From Hevea brasiliensis (lineage: Eukaryota > Streptophyta > Magnoliopsida > Malpighiales > Euphorbiaceae), in the NCBI RefSeq assembly GCF_030052815.1, contig NC_079499.1, positions 71,067,760 through 71,131,759 on the forward strand: a stretch of DNA of 64,000 bases, read 5' to 3'. The translations under genes and the position numbers were made by a program. Position 1 is the stretch's first letter, and every line of letters begins with the position of its first letter. This document shows, in pieces, positions 1-10,749 of this stretch. The notes under the pieces are model-generated. The model worked only from the letters and a program-made list of their open reading frames with translations, was not told the DNA's origin and made no database searches.

Positions 1-752
1 ATGCAAATCCCCAAAAGGAGATTGGCATATCAAGATAGCTCATCATACTGCACCATATCCAATAGGGTACGATTTCTCCTTTCGATACACCATTCAAATT
101 GTATGCCTCGGAGGAGTCACCGAGAAACAATGCCATGCTCTCAAGTATTCATCAAATTCAAGACTCAAATATTCACCTCCACGATCCGATCAAGAGCTTT
201 AATACTCTTTCTGCTTGATTTTCTACTTGATTTAAATTCTTTGAACTTTTCAAAAGATTCATGTTTGTATTTCATCAAATACAAATACCCAAACCTTGAT
301 TTATCATCAGTAAAGGTAATAAAATAATGAAAGCCCCCTCTAGCCATTTCTTTAAATGGACCACATACATCACTATGTATTAGCTCCAAAATATTTTCAG
401 CTCTTAGCCCTTGTCCAATAAAGGGTGATCTAGTCATTTTGCCTTGAAGGCAAGATTCACAAGTTGGAGTAGGCTCAGAGCCCAATGAGGATAGAATCCC
501 CATTTTCTCCAATTTTGCAATCCTATCTTCTGCAACATGACATAACCTTAAGTGCCAAATATATTTTGAACTTGAGTTGGTTTTCACCATGGCATTGTAT
601 TCTTTTAGATCACTTGCATTCAATTTGTATTTGTCATTATTATCCAAATAATAAAGACCATCATTCATATAACCCGAACCAACATATTTATTTCCAAAAT
701 AAATATTGCAAACATCATCTGTGAACTGAAATTCATAGCCATTTCTAGTCAA
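1..752 (-). pseudogene. Copia pol fragment: GAG-pre-integrase and integrase core (Cop-A)
   Basis: The reading frame from 752 down to 165 encodes the GAG-pre-integrase zinc region, with a WHLRLCH motif followed by CESCLQGK (HHCC type). The start of the integrase core follows, with the first catalytic Asp in HSDVCGPF and an FITFTDDKSR block. This enzyme would join element cDNA to host DNA. The frame breaks near 165-200, where the matching Cop-B copy reads on through ALRSDRGGEY. Below 165 the homologous sequence continues in other frames, including the ERRNRTLLDM block that holds the catalytic Glu. The reading is therefore a frameshifted integrase cut by the window edge. Confidence 0.9.
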
Positions 753-851
753 ACTAGATATAGAAATGATGTTCTTAAAAGCATCAGTACATATAAAATA
801 TTATCCAAACACAAAACATGTCCAAACATGTAAAAGATTTAGATCCTATGG

Positions 852-1139
852 CTAAAGCTTCAACAGTTGAGCCATTGCCAATCCGACTCTAATATCTTGA
901 GAACGCAAGTCGCCATCGCTTGCTAGTTCCTGTATATCATTAGAAATGTGAGAATCGGCACCAAGATCTAAAACCCAAGTTGTAGATGAACTATGAGTAT
1001 CATCGAATCTAAATAACAAGATATGGACATACCTTCCGAAGGTGTATCCTTCTTGTCCTTGAGAAGCAAGATACTCAGGCGGTTCCTTTTCCAAAGGCCC
1101 ATCCTTTTGGCAAAGGGAAACACTTTCCTTTGCCTCCAT
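852..1139 (-). pseudogene. Copia protease remnant (Cop-A)
   Basis: A short reverse frame contains WVLDLGADSHI, which matches the copia aspartic protease active-site block (usually W-x-x-D-T/S-G-A-x-x-H). The residue after the Asp is Leu rather than Ser/Thr, so activity is unlikely. It lies between gag (1140-1888) and integrase (below 752), as expected in a copia polyprotein. The upstream part, which should hold a CCHC knuckle, is not recognisable. The assignment rests mainly on this motif and its position. Confidence 0.7.
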
Positions 1140-1888
1140 CGCCTTTAGTCTTCTTTTTCTGCTTAGCTATTTTCTTGGAAGGACCAAGAATCGAGGTTTC
1201 TTTTTCTTATTGCCCTTCTTCTTGTTGGACTTTCCAGTGGAAGAAGATGCAACAAAGCTACCTCTTTTCCTTTATTGCACGGCATATTCTTTTGGGCAAT
1301 AACCAGCATGTTGAGTAATTCAGCTAAGGTGCATTCTGTTTAGTCATATGGAAATTTGTCACAAAATTCCCAAAGACTCAGAAGGGACTGAAGGATCAAA
1401 TCCGTTTGTAGTTGGAAATCCATGTTGAAGTCAAGATATTCCAACTGCTCAATCAGCCGAATCATCTTGTGGACATGATCCCCAACATTCTATCCCTCAG
1501 ACATCCTCATACGGAATAGCTGTCTAGATATCTCATACCTAGCATTCCTGTTGTGCTCACCATACAACTCTTGTAGGTGAAGGAGGATCTCACTCGCACT
1601 CTGCATGTTCTCATGTTGCTTCTGTAACTCATTACTCATGGAAGCAAGCATGTAACACTTAGCTCTCATATCATGCTCCTTCCACTTGTCCAAAGTTTCA
1701 TGTTCCTCTTGAGTGGCCTATGGAGGTAAGGGACCAGGAACATTTGAATCTAGAACATATCCTATATGTTCAAGGTTCAGGACAAGTTTCAAATTTCTTA
1801 GCCAATCAGACAGATTAGGTCCTGTCAACCTGTTGTGATCAAGTATGCTTGCAAGGATATTGGATTGTGGTGGTTGTTTTGTGCTCAT
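1140..1888 (-). pseudogene. Copia gag (UBN2-type) remnant (Cop-A)
   Basis: Translation can start at the ATG whose first base is 1888 (MSTKQPPQSNIL) and continues in one frame through the core block EILLHLQELYGEHNRNARYE and the following RQLFRMRMSEG, typical of copia gag. Gag would assemble the virus-like particle around the element RNA. The frame has a stop near 1720 just before the conserved block, another near 1490 and another near 1341, and frame is lost towards 1140. I chose 1888 because it follows the leader directly and begins with the usual hydrophilic N-terminus. Confidence 0.85.
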
Positions 1889-2090
1889 TTTTATCAGAAA
1901 ATTAACTGCAGAAAATAACCAGATTAATTAGTAAATGTATCATGTAATTAACCAAAATGATTATGGTCTTTTAATCAAATTGGTCCTCCCACTAACTTAG
2001 CGAATCCTACACTTCCAAAGTAGAAAACGGAAATCCTAGTTGGATGGATTTCTAGTGGGTGATTGAATTCTTATAATTCTATTGATCATC

Positions 2091-2390
2091 CTCAGGTACA
2101 TCCATTATTGGAATTACAATAAACTATAAGTGAGCAACTCCTTGCCCATCACATCTCATGTGAGGTTCAATCCTTTACCTAGCCCCTAATGCTCAAAATC
2201 TCAGGTACATCCATTATTGACTTATCTTGCATTAGTTAAGTTGATCCCATTGAGCCAGTAATTATGCAAATAATTTTAATGTCCTCAGGTACATCCAATA
2301 TTGGCCACCAAACCATTTACATATTTACAACATCTCATGCTTAACAATTATTTCTTAAGAAAATCTCTTAAATTAATTGCATCTCAGGCA
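2091..2390. repeat. Spaced direct repeats in the copia leader
   Basis: The motif ctcaggtacatcca(t/a)tattg recurs at about 2091, 2200 and 2284, and a shorter form (atctcaggca) at 2381. Spacing is about 84-109 bp. The sequence between copies is only loosely alike. Confidence 0.75.
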
Positions 2391-3067
2391 ACTATTTAAA
2401 ATTTCTTAAAATAATTGCCCCAATTGAGGGCTTATGTTATAATTACTTTAATTATAACATTTCCAACTTAATCATTTGTTTGGAAGATTTTATAGCCATC
2501 TTAATTACTATTAAGGTCTCACTTTGCACATTATCCATTTAGCATGCATATATCATATAATTGCATACATTCCCATACATCTCATGCATTCATGGATAAG
2601 CAGTAAATATGGTATGATCATGGACTTTCTAAGGGATTCAATTCTGAGCCACCAAGAATTGAATCAGGGCATTCCTAGGTGCATTTCATTCATTCATTTT
2701 ACAAGAGTTGCTGAAGGAGTACATAATCAACACTTGATATTGAATTCCTCCCACTGGTCCCACCAATGCTCTTGACCTCCTTGAACTTCTTGCAATCCAA
2801 TATTACATAGTAATCCTTGGCATACCAAGGCGAATTTACAAGAACTTAAATAAATGAAATTACAACCCAAAAATATTACAAACTTAATAATACATGCCCA
2901 AAATAAATTAAAATAAATTAATTTACAATCCCAAAGAAACATAAAAGAAATAAATCCAATCACATTGGTCTTTTATAATCCATGATCATCCATCATGCAT
3001 ATCACTATTTAACAATTAAATAAAACATAAATACTTATATTAAATTGAATATCTCATATTCAACTTA

Positions 3068-3410
3068 AAAATCCAGATTTGAATATGATTCAAATAAATT
3101 TAAAAATTCAGATTTGAATCTCATTCAAACAAATTTAAAAATTCAGATTTGAATCACATTCAAACAACTTCAAAAATTCAGATTTGAATCACATTCAAAT
3201 ATTTTTTAAAAAATCAGATTTGAATCACATTCAAATATTTTTTAAAAAATCAGATCTGAATTTTATTGAATCAATTTTAAAAAATCAGATTTAAATATGA
3301 TTCAAACAACTTTAAAAATTCAGATTTGAATCACATTCAAACAACTTTTAAAATTCAGATTTGAATCACATTCAAACATTTTTTTAAAATTCTGATTTGA
3401 ATCATAATTT
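3068..3410. repeat. 35-bp minisatellite, about 10 units
   Basis: The core cagatttgaatcacattcaa and its variants start at about 3074, 3109, 3144, 3179, 3215, 3251, 3286, 3321, 3356 and 3392, a period of 35-36 bp. Units are joined by A/T-rich spacers. The array lies 250 bp inside the 5' LTR of Cop-A, in the leader. Confidence 0.93.
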
Positions 3411-3655
3411 AATTGTGTGATTAAATCAACTAATTAAACACTTTAATTAGTCAAAGAATAGGCCTTAGATCATACAACAATTGCAGAATTAAAAGCCAAA
3501 CCTTGAATCACCCATGGAACCATTGTTGCCGCCACCATTGGTGGCTTCACCATGTGTGACGCCACACCTCTTAATCCAACCAGCAATGAATCAATCATCT
3601 TATGATCAAATCACACAATTAAATCATATAATCAACAATCTAAATGGCAAATATA

Positions 3656-3670
3656 GTGGCTCTGATACCA
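3656..3670 (-). other. Primer binding site (initiator tRNA-Met), Cop-A
   Basis: On the reverse strand this reads TGGTATCAGAGCCAC, two bases inside the LTR end. TGGTATCAGAGC is the classic complement of the 3' end of plant initiator tRNA-Met, used to prime minus-strand cDNA. Confidence 0.95.
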
Positions 3671-3672
3671 AT

Positions 3673-5779
3673 TGAAGGAACGAAAGCGTGAAAAACACAA
3701 GTTTATACCATTGAATTCAAAAAATTTTCACCTAGGGCCACATGCACCATGCAAGATTTATTTTTATCTATTTGATTTCAATGATAAACAACATATTAAA
3801 ACTCTTTTAATATGTTTTTGGATCTGTATTTGCCATTTAAGATTTTAAAATTAATCAGATTAATTTTAGAACCCTAGATTAAATCAAGAACGATTACACT
3901 AACCTCTTGATGTGCTGCAGCGTATCTGCACCTTTGAGATTCATCTTTAGGACACCAGATGTTGTCCCTCTAGCTTGTCCACACCAAGAACACCTATGGA
4001 AGCCCTTGAATGGCTTCTAAGGCTTTTTCTATTAATTAGAAAATCAAGTTCTGCATTTTAAGAGATTAAAGATGTAAACAGGACACTAGAAATAATTTCT
4101 AGTGTTCTTAATTCAAGAGATTGATGGCTAATCTCTTTGAATTGATGAGAGATGAAGAGAAATAGCTGGAGAGGCTCAAAGTGGCATGACATATGAGAGG
4201 AGAGGCTGCTGCTTATGTTTTCTTTTCATAACCACACTTAAATAGCTAGGTTAACACATTAAACCCTAGCCACATGTCACCTTTTGATTAGCTCTAGGTT
4301 TAAGTGACCCAATCACATTTTGTCAAGTGTCAAACCTATATTTAATCTTGATTTTAATCATCTTACATGATTAAAAAACATTTGGCAAGCTTATGTGTTA
4401 TGCCATGTGTCACCATCTCATGGTGCCACGTGTCACACTGTGAAATGACCAAAATGCCCCTGTGTCTTAATTTTGAGTTCTTAACCCAAAATAATTATTT
4501 TCTTCTTCTAATTAATTTATATCAAATATAAATTAATTAATTAATCTCTGTTAATTAATTTCTCATCAATTAAATTTATATTTAAACACTTTAAATATAA
4601 ATTTAATTTATACTACACATCCAATAATCTAGATTTGGTTTCAAGTCATGCTAGGGACTTTGCAATTTAATTGCAAACCAAATCTATTTAATTAATCAAT
4701 TAAACTCTTTAATTAATTAATTAAATCATATTTAAATAGGTGATAACTTGTGTATGTGTGTGACTTACTAGGCTCATCACTAATTGGCAATGAAACATGA
4801 TATCAACTCTTAATATCATCAGACCTCTTTCTTACCATAAATGATTTCTCTAAATCATTTTATGAACCTCATAGACCATGGTTAACACCTAGCATAGCAT
4901 GCCATGGCCACCTAATTAGTAATAAGATTTACCTTAAATGAACCTATAATCATATGTTACCATGCACTAGAATCTCTCTGTCACAAAATCCCAACTCAAG
5001 CTAGAGTCATGGTTTATGTCAAACTCCATTTGCTATGAATATTATGTTCTCTTTTAATTCCAGTTCTTGATTAAAAGATTTTTCTCATCAGAAACTCTTT
5101 TCTGAATAAATCTATCTGTCCTGGCCAGGAACTTGAAACATCAAGAACAATTAAATGAACATAGGATTTTATCTCTATTTACTTAGAGGAACAGATTCCA
5201 TCTTGATCAACACCTACCTCCATATATAACTAGCAGGAGCCAACACATGCCCATATACCCATACATAGTACAAGTATGAAACGATATCAAACTCAAACTA
5301 CCTATATACAAGATAACTGTGCTATCTCAGGTCTAAAGATTATATGCACTGATATGATTTATGACAAAACATTGACAAGAGTAAACTCCATGTGCTTGTC
5401 ATAAGTGTCACTGGTTCGACCTACTTATCATTTATAAGTGCCTATCATATTTGTTATATGGCATGAGACTCACCATTCCATCTTATTTATATCTCATATA
5501 AATAACTTGGGAACAAATATGAATACAATCTTTCTAGATAAGTCATGTCCTTATTATGAAGTATCCTCGATTGTGAACCTATTTATGATACTTTGTACTA
5601 GAAATATTGTCACTCATATTCTTAACAACTTATGAATAATATTTCTAACAAAATATCAATGGACCTTTTCTATTACACATAAATATATTATGTAAACGGA
5701 AAAGTGGAAATGCCTTTTATTAATAAAATTATGTATAAGATACATACTAAATGATATGCTCTAGGGCATATTACTAACA
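3673..5779 (-). repeat. 5' LTR of Cop-A (2,107 bp)
   Basis: Bounded by TG at 3673 and CA at 5779. It matches the LTR of Cop-B (59187-61284, 2,098 bp) and the truncated Cop-C LTR (43012-44221) almost base for base. On the reverse strand a TATA-like GCTATTTAAG lies at 4237-4246, leaving about 1.5 kb of U3. The only frames in it are short and without family similarity. Confidence 0.95.
4237..4246 (-). promoter_or_regulatory. TATA-like box of Cop-A LTR
   Basis: GCTATTTAAG on the reverse strand. The same place reads GCTATATAAG, a consensus TATA box, in Cop-C (43579-43588). This supports its role as the RNA polymerase II promoter of the family. Confidence 0.55.
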
Positions 5780-6033
5780 TTAATGACATCATATGATGTC
5801 ATAATTAGCATTTTCTTTCATTTTCTTTTCTTCTCTTCTCTACTCATTTTCAATTTAATTTTTAGCAATATTTATTCACATTTTATGTCATAATAATTAT
5901 TTACTCAACTGGACAAGTCGGCCAAAAATCATCTCTGAAGACGAAATGACCAAAATGCCCTCCGTTTGGCTTAACAGACCAAAATTGTCTGTACTGATTG
6001 AAAAATTTTTCTAAGCATTTTCTTGGGATTCTA
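5780..6033 (-). repeat. Reverse Gy-B-like LTR, left piece
   Basis: The reverse complement matches the Gy-B LTR around 14750-15000: the ggcattttggtcatttcg, ttggccgacttgtccagttg and atgacatcatatga blocks appear in order. It continues at 38999 after Gy-A is removed. Its left end is cut by Cop-A. It carries a perfect 20-bp palindrome at 5783-5802. Confidence 0.9.
6029..6033. repeat. Target-site duplication of Gy-A, left
   Basis: ttcta. An identical copy lies at 38994-38998, 33 kb away, at the far end of the split element. Confidence 0.93.
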
Positions 6034-6210
6034 TATAACACTCATATGTTCGGTAGTGCGTTCTATTATTCCGGTGACAGTGTTTGTCCGGGCAGCTAGG
6101 ATGCCTAGAACTACACTTAGATATGGGTGAGGAAACATAAAATTATGAAATAAAAAAAAAAGAAAAATACAAGAAAAATAAAGAAAAAATAATAGCAATG
6201 AACTGTAACC

Positions 6211-6269
6211 AAGTTAAACGAGTCGAAAACCATAGCGATGGGTGACCAAGCTGGGAAGTTGTGGCGTGG
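6211..6269 (+). promoter_or_regulatory. 5S rRNA internal-control-region-like segment
   Basis: Reads AAGTTAAACGAG, then a short spacer, then GATGGGTGACC and CTGGGAAGT. Plant 5S rRNA has AAGTTAAGCGTG, then GATGGGTGACC and CTGGGAAGT in the same order. These are the A-box and C-box parts of the 5S promoter bound by TFIIIA. The 5' half of 5S is absent. A T5 run follows at 6311. Polymerase III activity is inference. Confidence 0.8.
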
Positions 6270-9231
6270 ACCGTTGAATAGCCCTGGACCGCGAGAAATC
6301 TTGGAAAAAATTTTTAAGACTTAAATAAACATCTATTGAAGTATAAATTTCATTAGCAATATCAAAGAAAAATTAATTAATTAGTACAAAGAAAAATGAG
6401 AAATCGAGAAAACGACAAAACTCGGTGTTACAGAAAATCGACAATGCAACCCGAATAGGGGCATTGTGGTCATTTGACACCCCGAGTTGTCTTTTGACCT
6501 AAATGTCCATTAAAAATAAATGATATTAAACTTTGAAAATACCATGAAAAATTAAAATGAGATACATTATGTAAATAGTGAAAGTGTGGTGGCCAAATTG
6601 CAAAAATTGGAAAGTTTAACATTAAAATAGATTTTTAATCAATTAGTGCTCCACTAACATCACTTAAGTGGATATTTAATCAACCTTTGGAAAGAAAATT
6701 CTGTCATCTTCAACCTTTGGAAGAGTGGCCGAAATGAACTCCATGGGAGACTCCATGGCCAAACTCACATCCACACCCATGCATCCATGATTCAAGCTTC
6801 CTTTCACCATAAATCCTTCATTAAACCTTGCATACTCAGCTTGGAGAAAACATTGGCAGCAAAAAGAAGAAGTTTGGGTGAGGTTTTGAAGAACTTCAAA
6901 AGTGGTAAGTGAGTGTTTTCAATTCTTGTTTCATTAAAAGTGTAACCAAGGTTGTGGGTAGTTGATTTATGGAAGAATTTTTGAAGTTTAATATTTTAAT
7001 AGAGATGTACATTTTGGCAGCCATGGAAATTCAGTATATGTAGCTTGTTTTTACTTGTTTATGGTTGTTTAAGATGTTGTTATTGGTGGCAGCATGGATA
7101 TGTGTATAATGGTTTGGAATTGGGTATGTAAATGGGGTATGTTCATGTGGTTAAATGATGTAAATGGACTTTGGAAAATTCTGTATTATAGTGTGCATAT
7201 TGAGAATGGTTACAAGCTGTCCAAAATGACCAAAAATGTGTTGTTAAATGTGTTAATGGTAAGGTACAAATTAGAATTGGCATGAAGGAAGTAGTTTGGT
7301 AAGTGTTGAATATGTAATTGGTAAGTGATGAGAAGTGTGTAGTAGGGCAGTGTGTGTTTTGGCTTAGAACCTTAAGTGTGTGATTCCAATTGCTATGAGA
7401 CCAATTGGAGGTGAAACTAGACACAAAATGTGCCAACTTTCATGAAGGAAGCTTACCAAAATTCTGTCTAGAAGGTGACCTGAAAAATGACCAAATCCGG
7501 ATTAGTGACTTGAAAGCCTGAAAATTGACCATTTGGTCAGCAGTTAGTATTTTGACCATAACTCACTCAAAACAGGTCCAATTGACTTGAAATTTTTATC
7601 ATGTATAGTTTAGACATATATCTACAATTCTTATTAAAACACCAAAGCCCAGAAATGGCCAGAACCAAGGCAAATAGCTTGCACAATTTTGGGTATAAAA
7701 ACTGGCCGAACCAAAAGTGACCTAAAAATGACCTAAGCCTACCATTTTAGTGCATTGTGTCCAGCATTAGTAAATTGACCATATCTTGGTCTACACAACT
7801 CAGAATGACCTGAAATTTTGCCCCGCGTGCAATAAGATATAGACCTACAAGTTTATAGTTTGGATTGAAACCAGAAAATCGAGGGAACTAGTTCGTCCGG
7901 CTAAGTCAAAATCGTACACCGAAATCCGGTAAATTGCAATAAAATGCAATACACTTGAAAATAAATTTGGTAACATATACCAACATTAAGGGCTATAAAA
8001 TGTGATATATTGGTAACATTGGAATTGACTCACATAGATGCATCAAGGGTCAACATTATAAGTTGACTAATGAAATGAATTGAAGGGAATAGTACCAAGA
8101 AAATTTAGATATTGGATTTTTTGGTTGGAAACAAATTCATTGAGCACTGAAACACTTTAAATTGTGTATTTCAGTTGATAAGGATATTGAGAAGCATAAA
8201 AAACATTGAGTCAAGGCCTAGGAGCGACTCAAATCAAGTTTGTGCACAACTAGTTTTTAACTAATTTTGTTCTGAATATTTCATCTGATTAAATGACATA
8301 TTTTTCTTATGTATTATGTTTAGCAAGCATTGGATTTAATTCTATGATTATTAAAATTGTTATAGTATGTATGAATTTAGCTTCGTGAAATGGTATTTTC
8401 ACAAGTATTAAGCATTGTTGTGAATTGAATAAATTATGTTTTTGGAAAATTGTGATAGAACATGTTTTGAACTGTGATGGGCAATTTCCATGGAAAAATG
8501 CAAATTTATGATTTGAATTGTGATGAGTATAAAAATTATTGGATATTGAAATTGACTTTAAATCGAATTGTATTGTGATTTATGCTCACTAAAAGGATTG
8601 TGATATTGTTTTATATCTCACTATAGATGCTTGACTAGGTTATTACCAGTCTCTCTCATTTGTTGAGAAGACAATGGAGTTAGTTGTATTTTGATTACCA
8701 TGGTACGAGCACAGGCTTAGATTCTCCTCTTATCAGAGGCTAGATCTAAGTTCTTAATTATTATGGCCCTTTCGGAAGTTTCACTATTGTGATGTGTACT
8801 GTGCACGATGATTCGACTTTCCCGACCATAAGGAGTTAGAATCTGATTTGACCTCCCCGACCATAGGGAGTTAGAATCACCCCGAAGATGGCTCTTTCGG
8901 ATTAGTCTTGCATAGTTAGTGAGATAATGAATGTTTTTTTTTTTTAGATAAAGAATGGTTTTTGAGATAAAGAATGGTTTTGAATAGTAAAGAATTGTGA
9001 TTTCAATTATGATTTATGTATAATTCATTTTGTTGAAATTACCTTAAATGTTTGGTTGTGATTTGATAAATTAAATTTCGCGATCAAAGTCATTTCATAC
9101 AAATGATTTATGTTATTGGCAATGAATATTTTGAGTTTTGGAAATTGATGAGTATCCAGATTTCCAAATTATTTGCTGTAATTTTTGTTAAGGTATATTG
9201 TACTATGTTTTAAATTATAGTTGTGCACCAT

Positions 9232-9269
9232 TGAGTTCACCACTCAGCGATAGCTTTGTATGCTGTCGC
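9232..9269 (+). other. Twin hairpins in Gy-A 5' LTR
   Basis: First stem TGAGT/ACTCA (9232-9246). The second follows at once: GCGATAGC (9247-9254) pairs with GCTGTCGC (9262-9269) with one G-U. The 3' LTR repeats both at 38359-38396. Other families have different stem bases but keep the pairing. Confidence 0.75.
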
Positions 9270-9771
9270 AGGTGAAAAGAGCATAGAGCAATTGAGTAAG
9301 CTCCTTTGAAGAGACATTCAGATCAGCTTCAGGTTTACCCACGTACACAGGTTTTGATGTATGCATGCAATAATATGTATGTAAATTATTTGAGCAGTTG
9401 TATAAAAACTCTTATACAATATTTTGGTATGTAATTAAATGTAAATTATTATAAATATAAATTTGAGGTTTCATTTACATGAATAGTTTTGTAATATTAA
9501 TTTTTGAGTATTGTAATCAATGAAATATTTATTTTATGATGAGGTTAGTTTGAAAATGAAATGATTGATTATTGAGATTGAAATGTGAGATGAAATGAAG
9601 TTTCTTGGAGTTATATTTGAGAAAACATATTGGGAGTGTTTTCTTTTTCTGGTTTGAAGACCTGTTTTCTCAAAATATAGCCGGCACTCTGCTGAAATTT
9701 TGAAAAAATTTTATAACATCAGATTTTAATCGATGATTTAAATTTCATGAAAATTTTTTTAAAATCCCTTG

Positions 9772-9827
9772 TAGTATATCTAATGGGTTATCAATAGGTG
9801 AAGTACGGTAATTCATTAGGTGTACTA
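9772..9827 (+). other. Inverted repeat near the LTR end (Gy-A)
   Basis: TAGTATATCTAATG (9772-9785) can pair with CATTAGGTGTACTA (9814-9827) across a 28-base loop, with wobble pairs. It is repeated at 38898-38953 and, with more G-U pairs, in Gy-E at 50049-50103. Confidence 0.65.
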
Positions 9828-9874
9828 CGGGATCATGTTACATCTTACGGGGGAGTAGGGTGTGACATGTTTTG

Positions 9875-9887
9875 TGGTATCAGAGCA
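9875..9887 (+). other. Primer binding site, Gy-A
   Basis: TGGTATCAGAGCA, eight bases after the LTR end. It is complementary to the 3' end of initiator tRNA-Met. Confidence 0.93.
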
Positions 9888-10053
9888 ATGGTTTTAAAGT
9901 AAATTTTGAACTGTGAATTTAAAATCTTTTTGTCTGTAACTACAACTGCTCAAATGTTTGATACATATAGTACATTTACATCATAAATATGAACTAATGG
10001 AGAGGAATCTCCTTGTGTTGGTTGTACAGGAATAGAAAATCTTGTGAAAAGAT

Positions 10054-10749
10054 ATGGAAGAGAAGAATGAGACAATAGAACAGTTTGTGATGGCAGAAGT
10101 ACAAGTTGAGGCCCTAGCTTCACAAAGTGTCGAAGGCCAGACTATACCAGTTTTATCGGTACAAATTACTGCACAAATCGCCCAGCAAATGGCCATTTTC
10201 TTTCAAAAAATGGTTGATACTCTGTTAGCTCAAGCTCAAGCACAAACCCAACCCCCACAAAGGCAGTGTGAAATAGAGAAGAGGGAGAAACCTATGGGTC
10301 AGAGCTTGAACAGTAATTTGGGGAAGAGAAAAGAATTTGAGGAACCCCGAGCTTACGGATATGACAGAGGCCGATCATCAGGGCAGAGAACACCAAAATC
10401 TAGTCGTCGAACAACCAGAAGTTCCTATTCTGCCCATTTTTGCCATGTTTGTGGTAAGCTACATAGAGGTATTTGTCGTAAGGCCTCTGGAGCCTGCTAC
10501 AATTATGGAAAGCTTGGACACTTTGTTAGAGATTGTACTAGAGCACCTCGATCTGCTCTCCGGAGTTCACAGACAGTCAGTCAGAGTCGAGATAGAAATA
10601 GAGTTGGTACTCCTCACCACCATAACACAGTGAATCAACCCGAATATAGTAGCGCACCAGTCAGAGCGTCCACTATGCGCCAAGGGGAAAGAACAGAAAC
10701 TTCGAATGTAGCTACTGGTAAGTTCTTAATTTTCGAAAGAAACAATTAG
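10054..10749 (+). pseudogene. Gypsy gag, internally deleted, with zinc knuckle (Gy-A)
   Basis: A 231-codon open frame, much shorter than a full gag. The N-terminal 60 or so residues (IAQQMAIFFQKMVDTLLAQ) match the start of the Gy-D and Gy-E gags. The capsid block (WLERMDRVFKKL ... YDWWKTIPH in Gy-E) is missing. It then resumes in the basic RGRSSGQR-rich linker and two zinc motifs, CHVCGKLHRGIC and CYNYGKLGHFVRDC. The second is a CCHC knuckle with its second Cys changed to Tyr. It would bind element RNA if expressed. The frame is intact despite the deletion, so a small RNA-binding protein is possible but unproven. Confidence 0.85.

Larger units (their letters stand above)
1889..3655 (-). other. 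Copia 5' leader, non-coding (Cop-A)
   Basis: This 1.8-kb AT-rich stretch lies between the primer site and gag. I see no coding frame with family similarity. It holds two repeat systems, listed separately: spaced copies of a ctcaggtacatcca motif and a 35-bp minisatellite. A leader this long is unusual next to the few hundred bases common in copia elements. Confidence 0.75.
1..5779 (-). mobile_element. Cop-A, Ty1/copia retrotransposon, 5' part
   Basis: Reverse-strand copia element, read from high to low coordinates: 5' LTR (3673-5779), initiator-Met primer site, long AT-rich leader, broken gag, protease remnant, then integrase running off the left edge. The order gag-protease-integrase ahead of reverse transcriptase defines Ty1/copia. 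Its right LTR end abuts a reverse Gy-B-like LTR fragment at 5780, so it was inserted into that LTR. The partner LTR and target duplication lie outside the window. The coding part has stops and frameshifts, so it is not autonomous. Confidence 0.93.
6034..9867 (+). repeat. 5' LTR of Gy-A (3,834 bp)
   Basis: Starts TATAACAC (TG mutated to TA; the 3' copy has TGTAACAC) and ends GTGTGACA just before the primer site. In order it holds a 5S-like segment (6211-6269) with T5 at 6311-6315, repeated 'cataactc ... ccaattgacctgaaatttt' modules (about 7555-7860), the twin hairpins (9232-9269) and a terminal inverted repeat (9772-9827). The open frames in it are short, recur only as shadows in the 3' copy and match no family. 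Confidence 0.95.

Noticed and set aside
1..327. Forward-strand open frame at the window start
   Set aside because: Antisense shadow of the reverse-strand copia integrase. The Cop-B copy of the same region has the coding sense on the reverse strand with all catalytic residues.
3068..3410. CRISPR-like array (regular 35-bp repeats)
   Set aside because: There are no unique spacers of constant length, no cas genes, and the context is a plant copia leader. It is a plain minisatellite.
9875..9887. tRNA gene fragments (TGGTATCAGAGC at several places)
   Set aside because: They lie a few bases inside LTR ends and are primer binding sites complementary to initiator tRNA-Met. No cloverleaf surrounds them.
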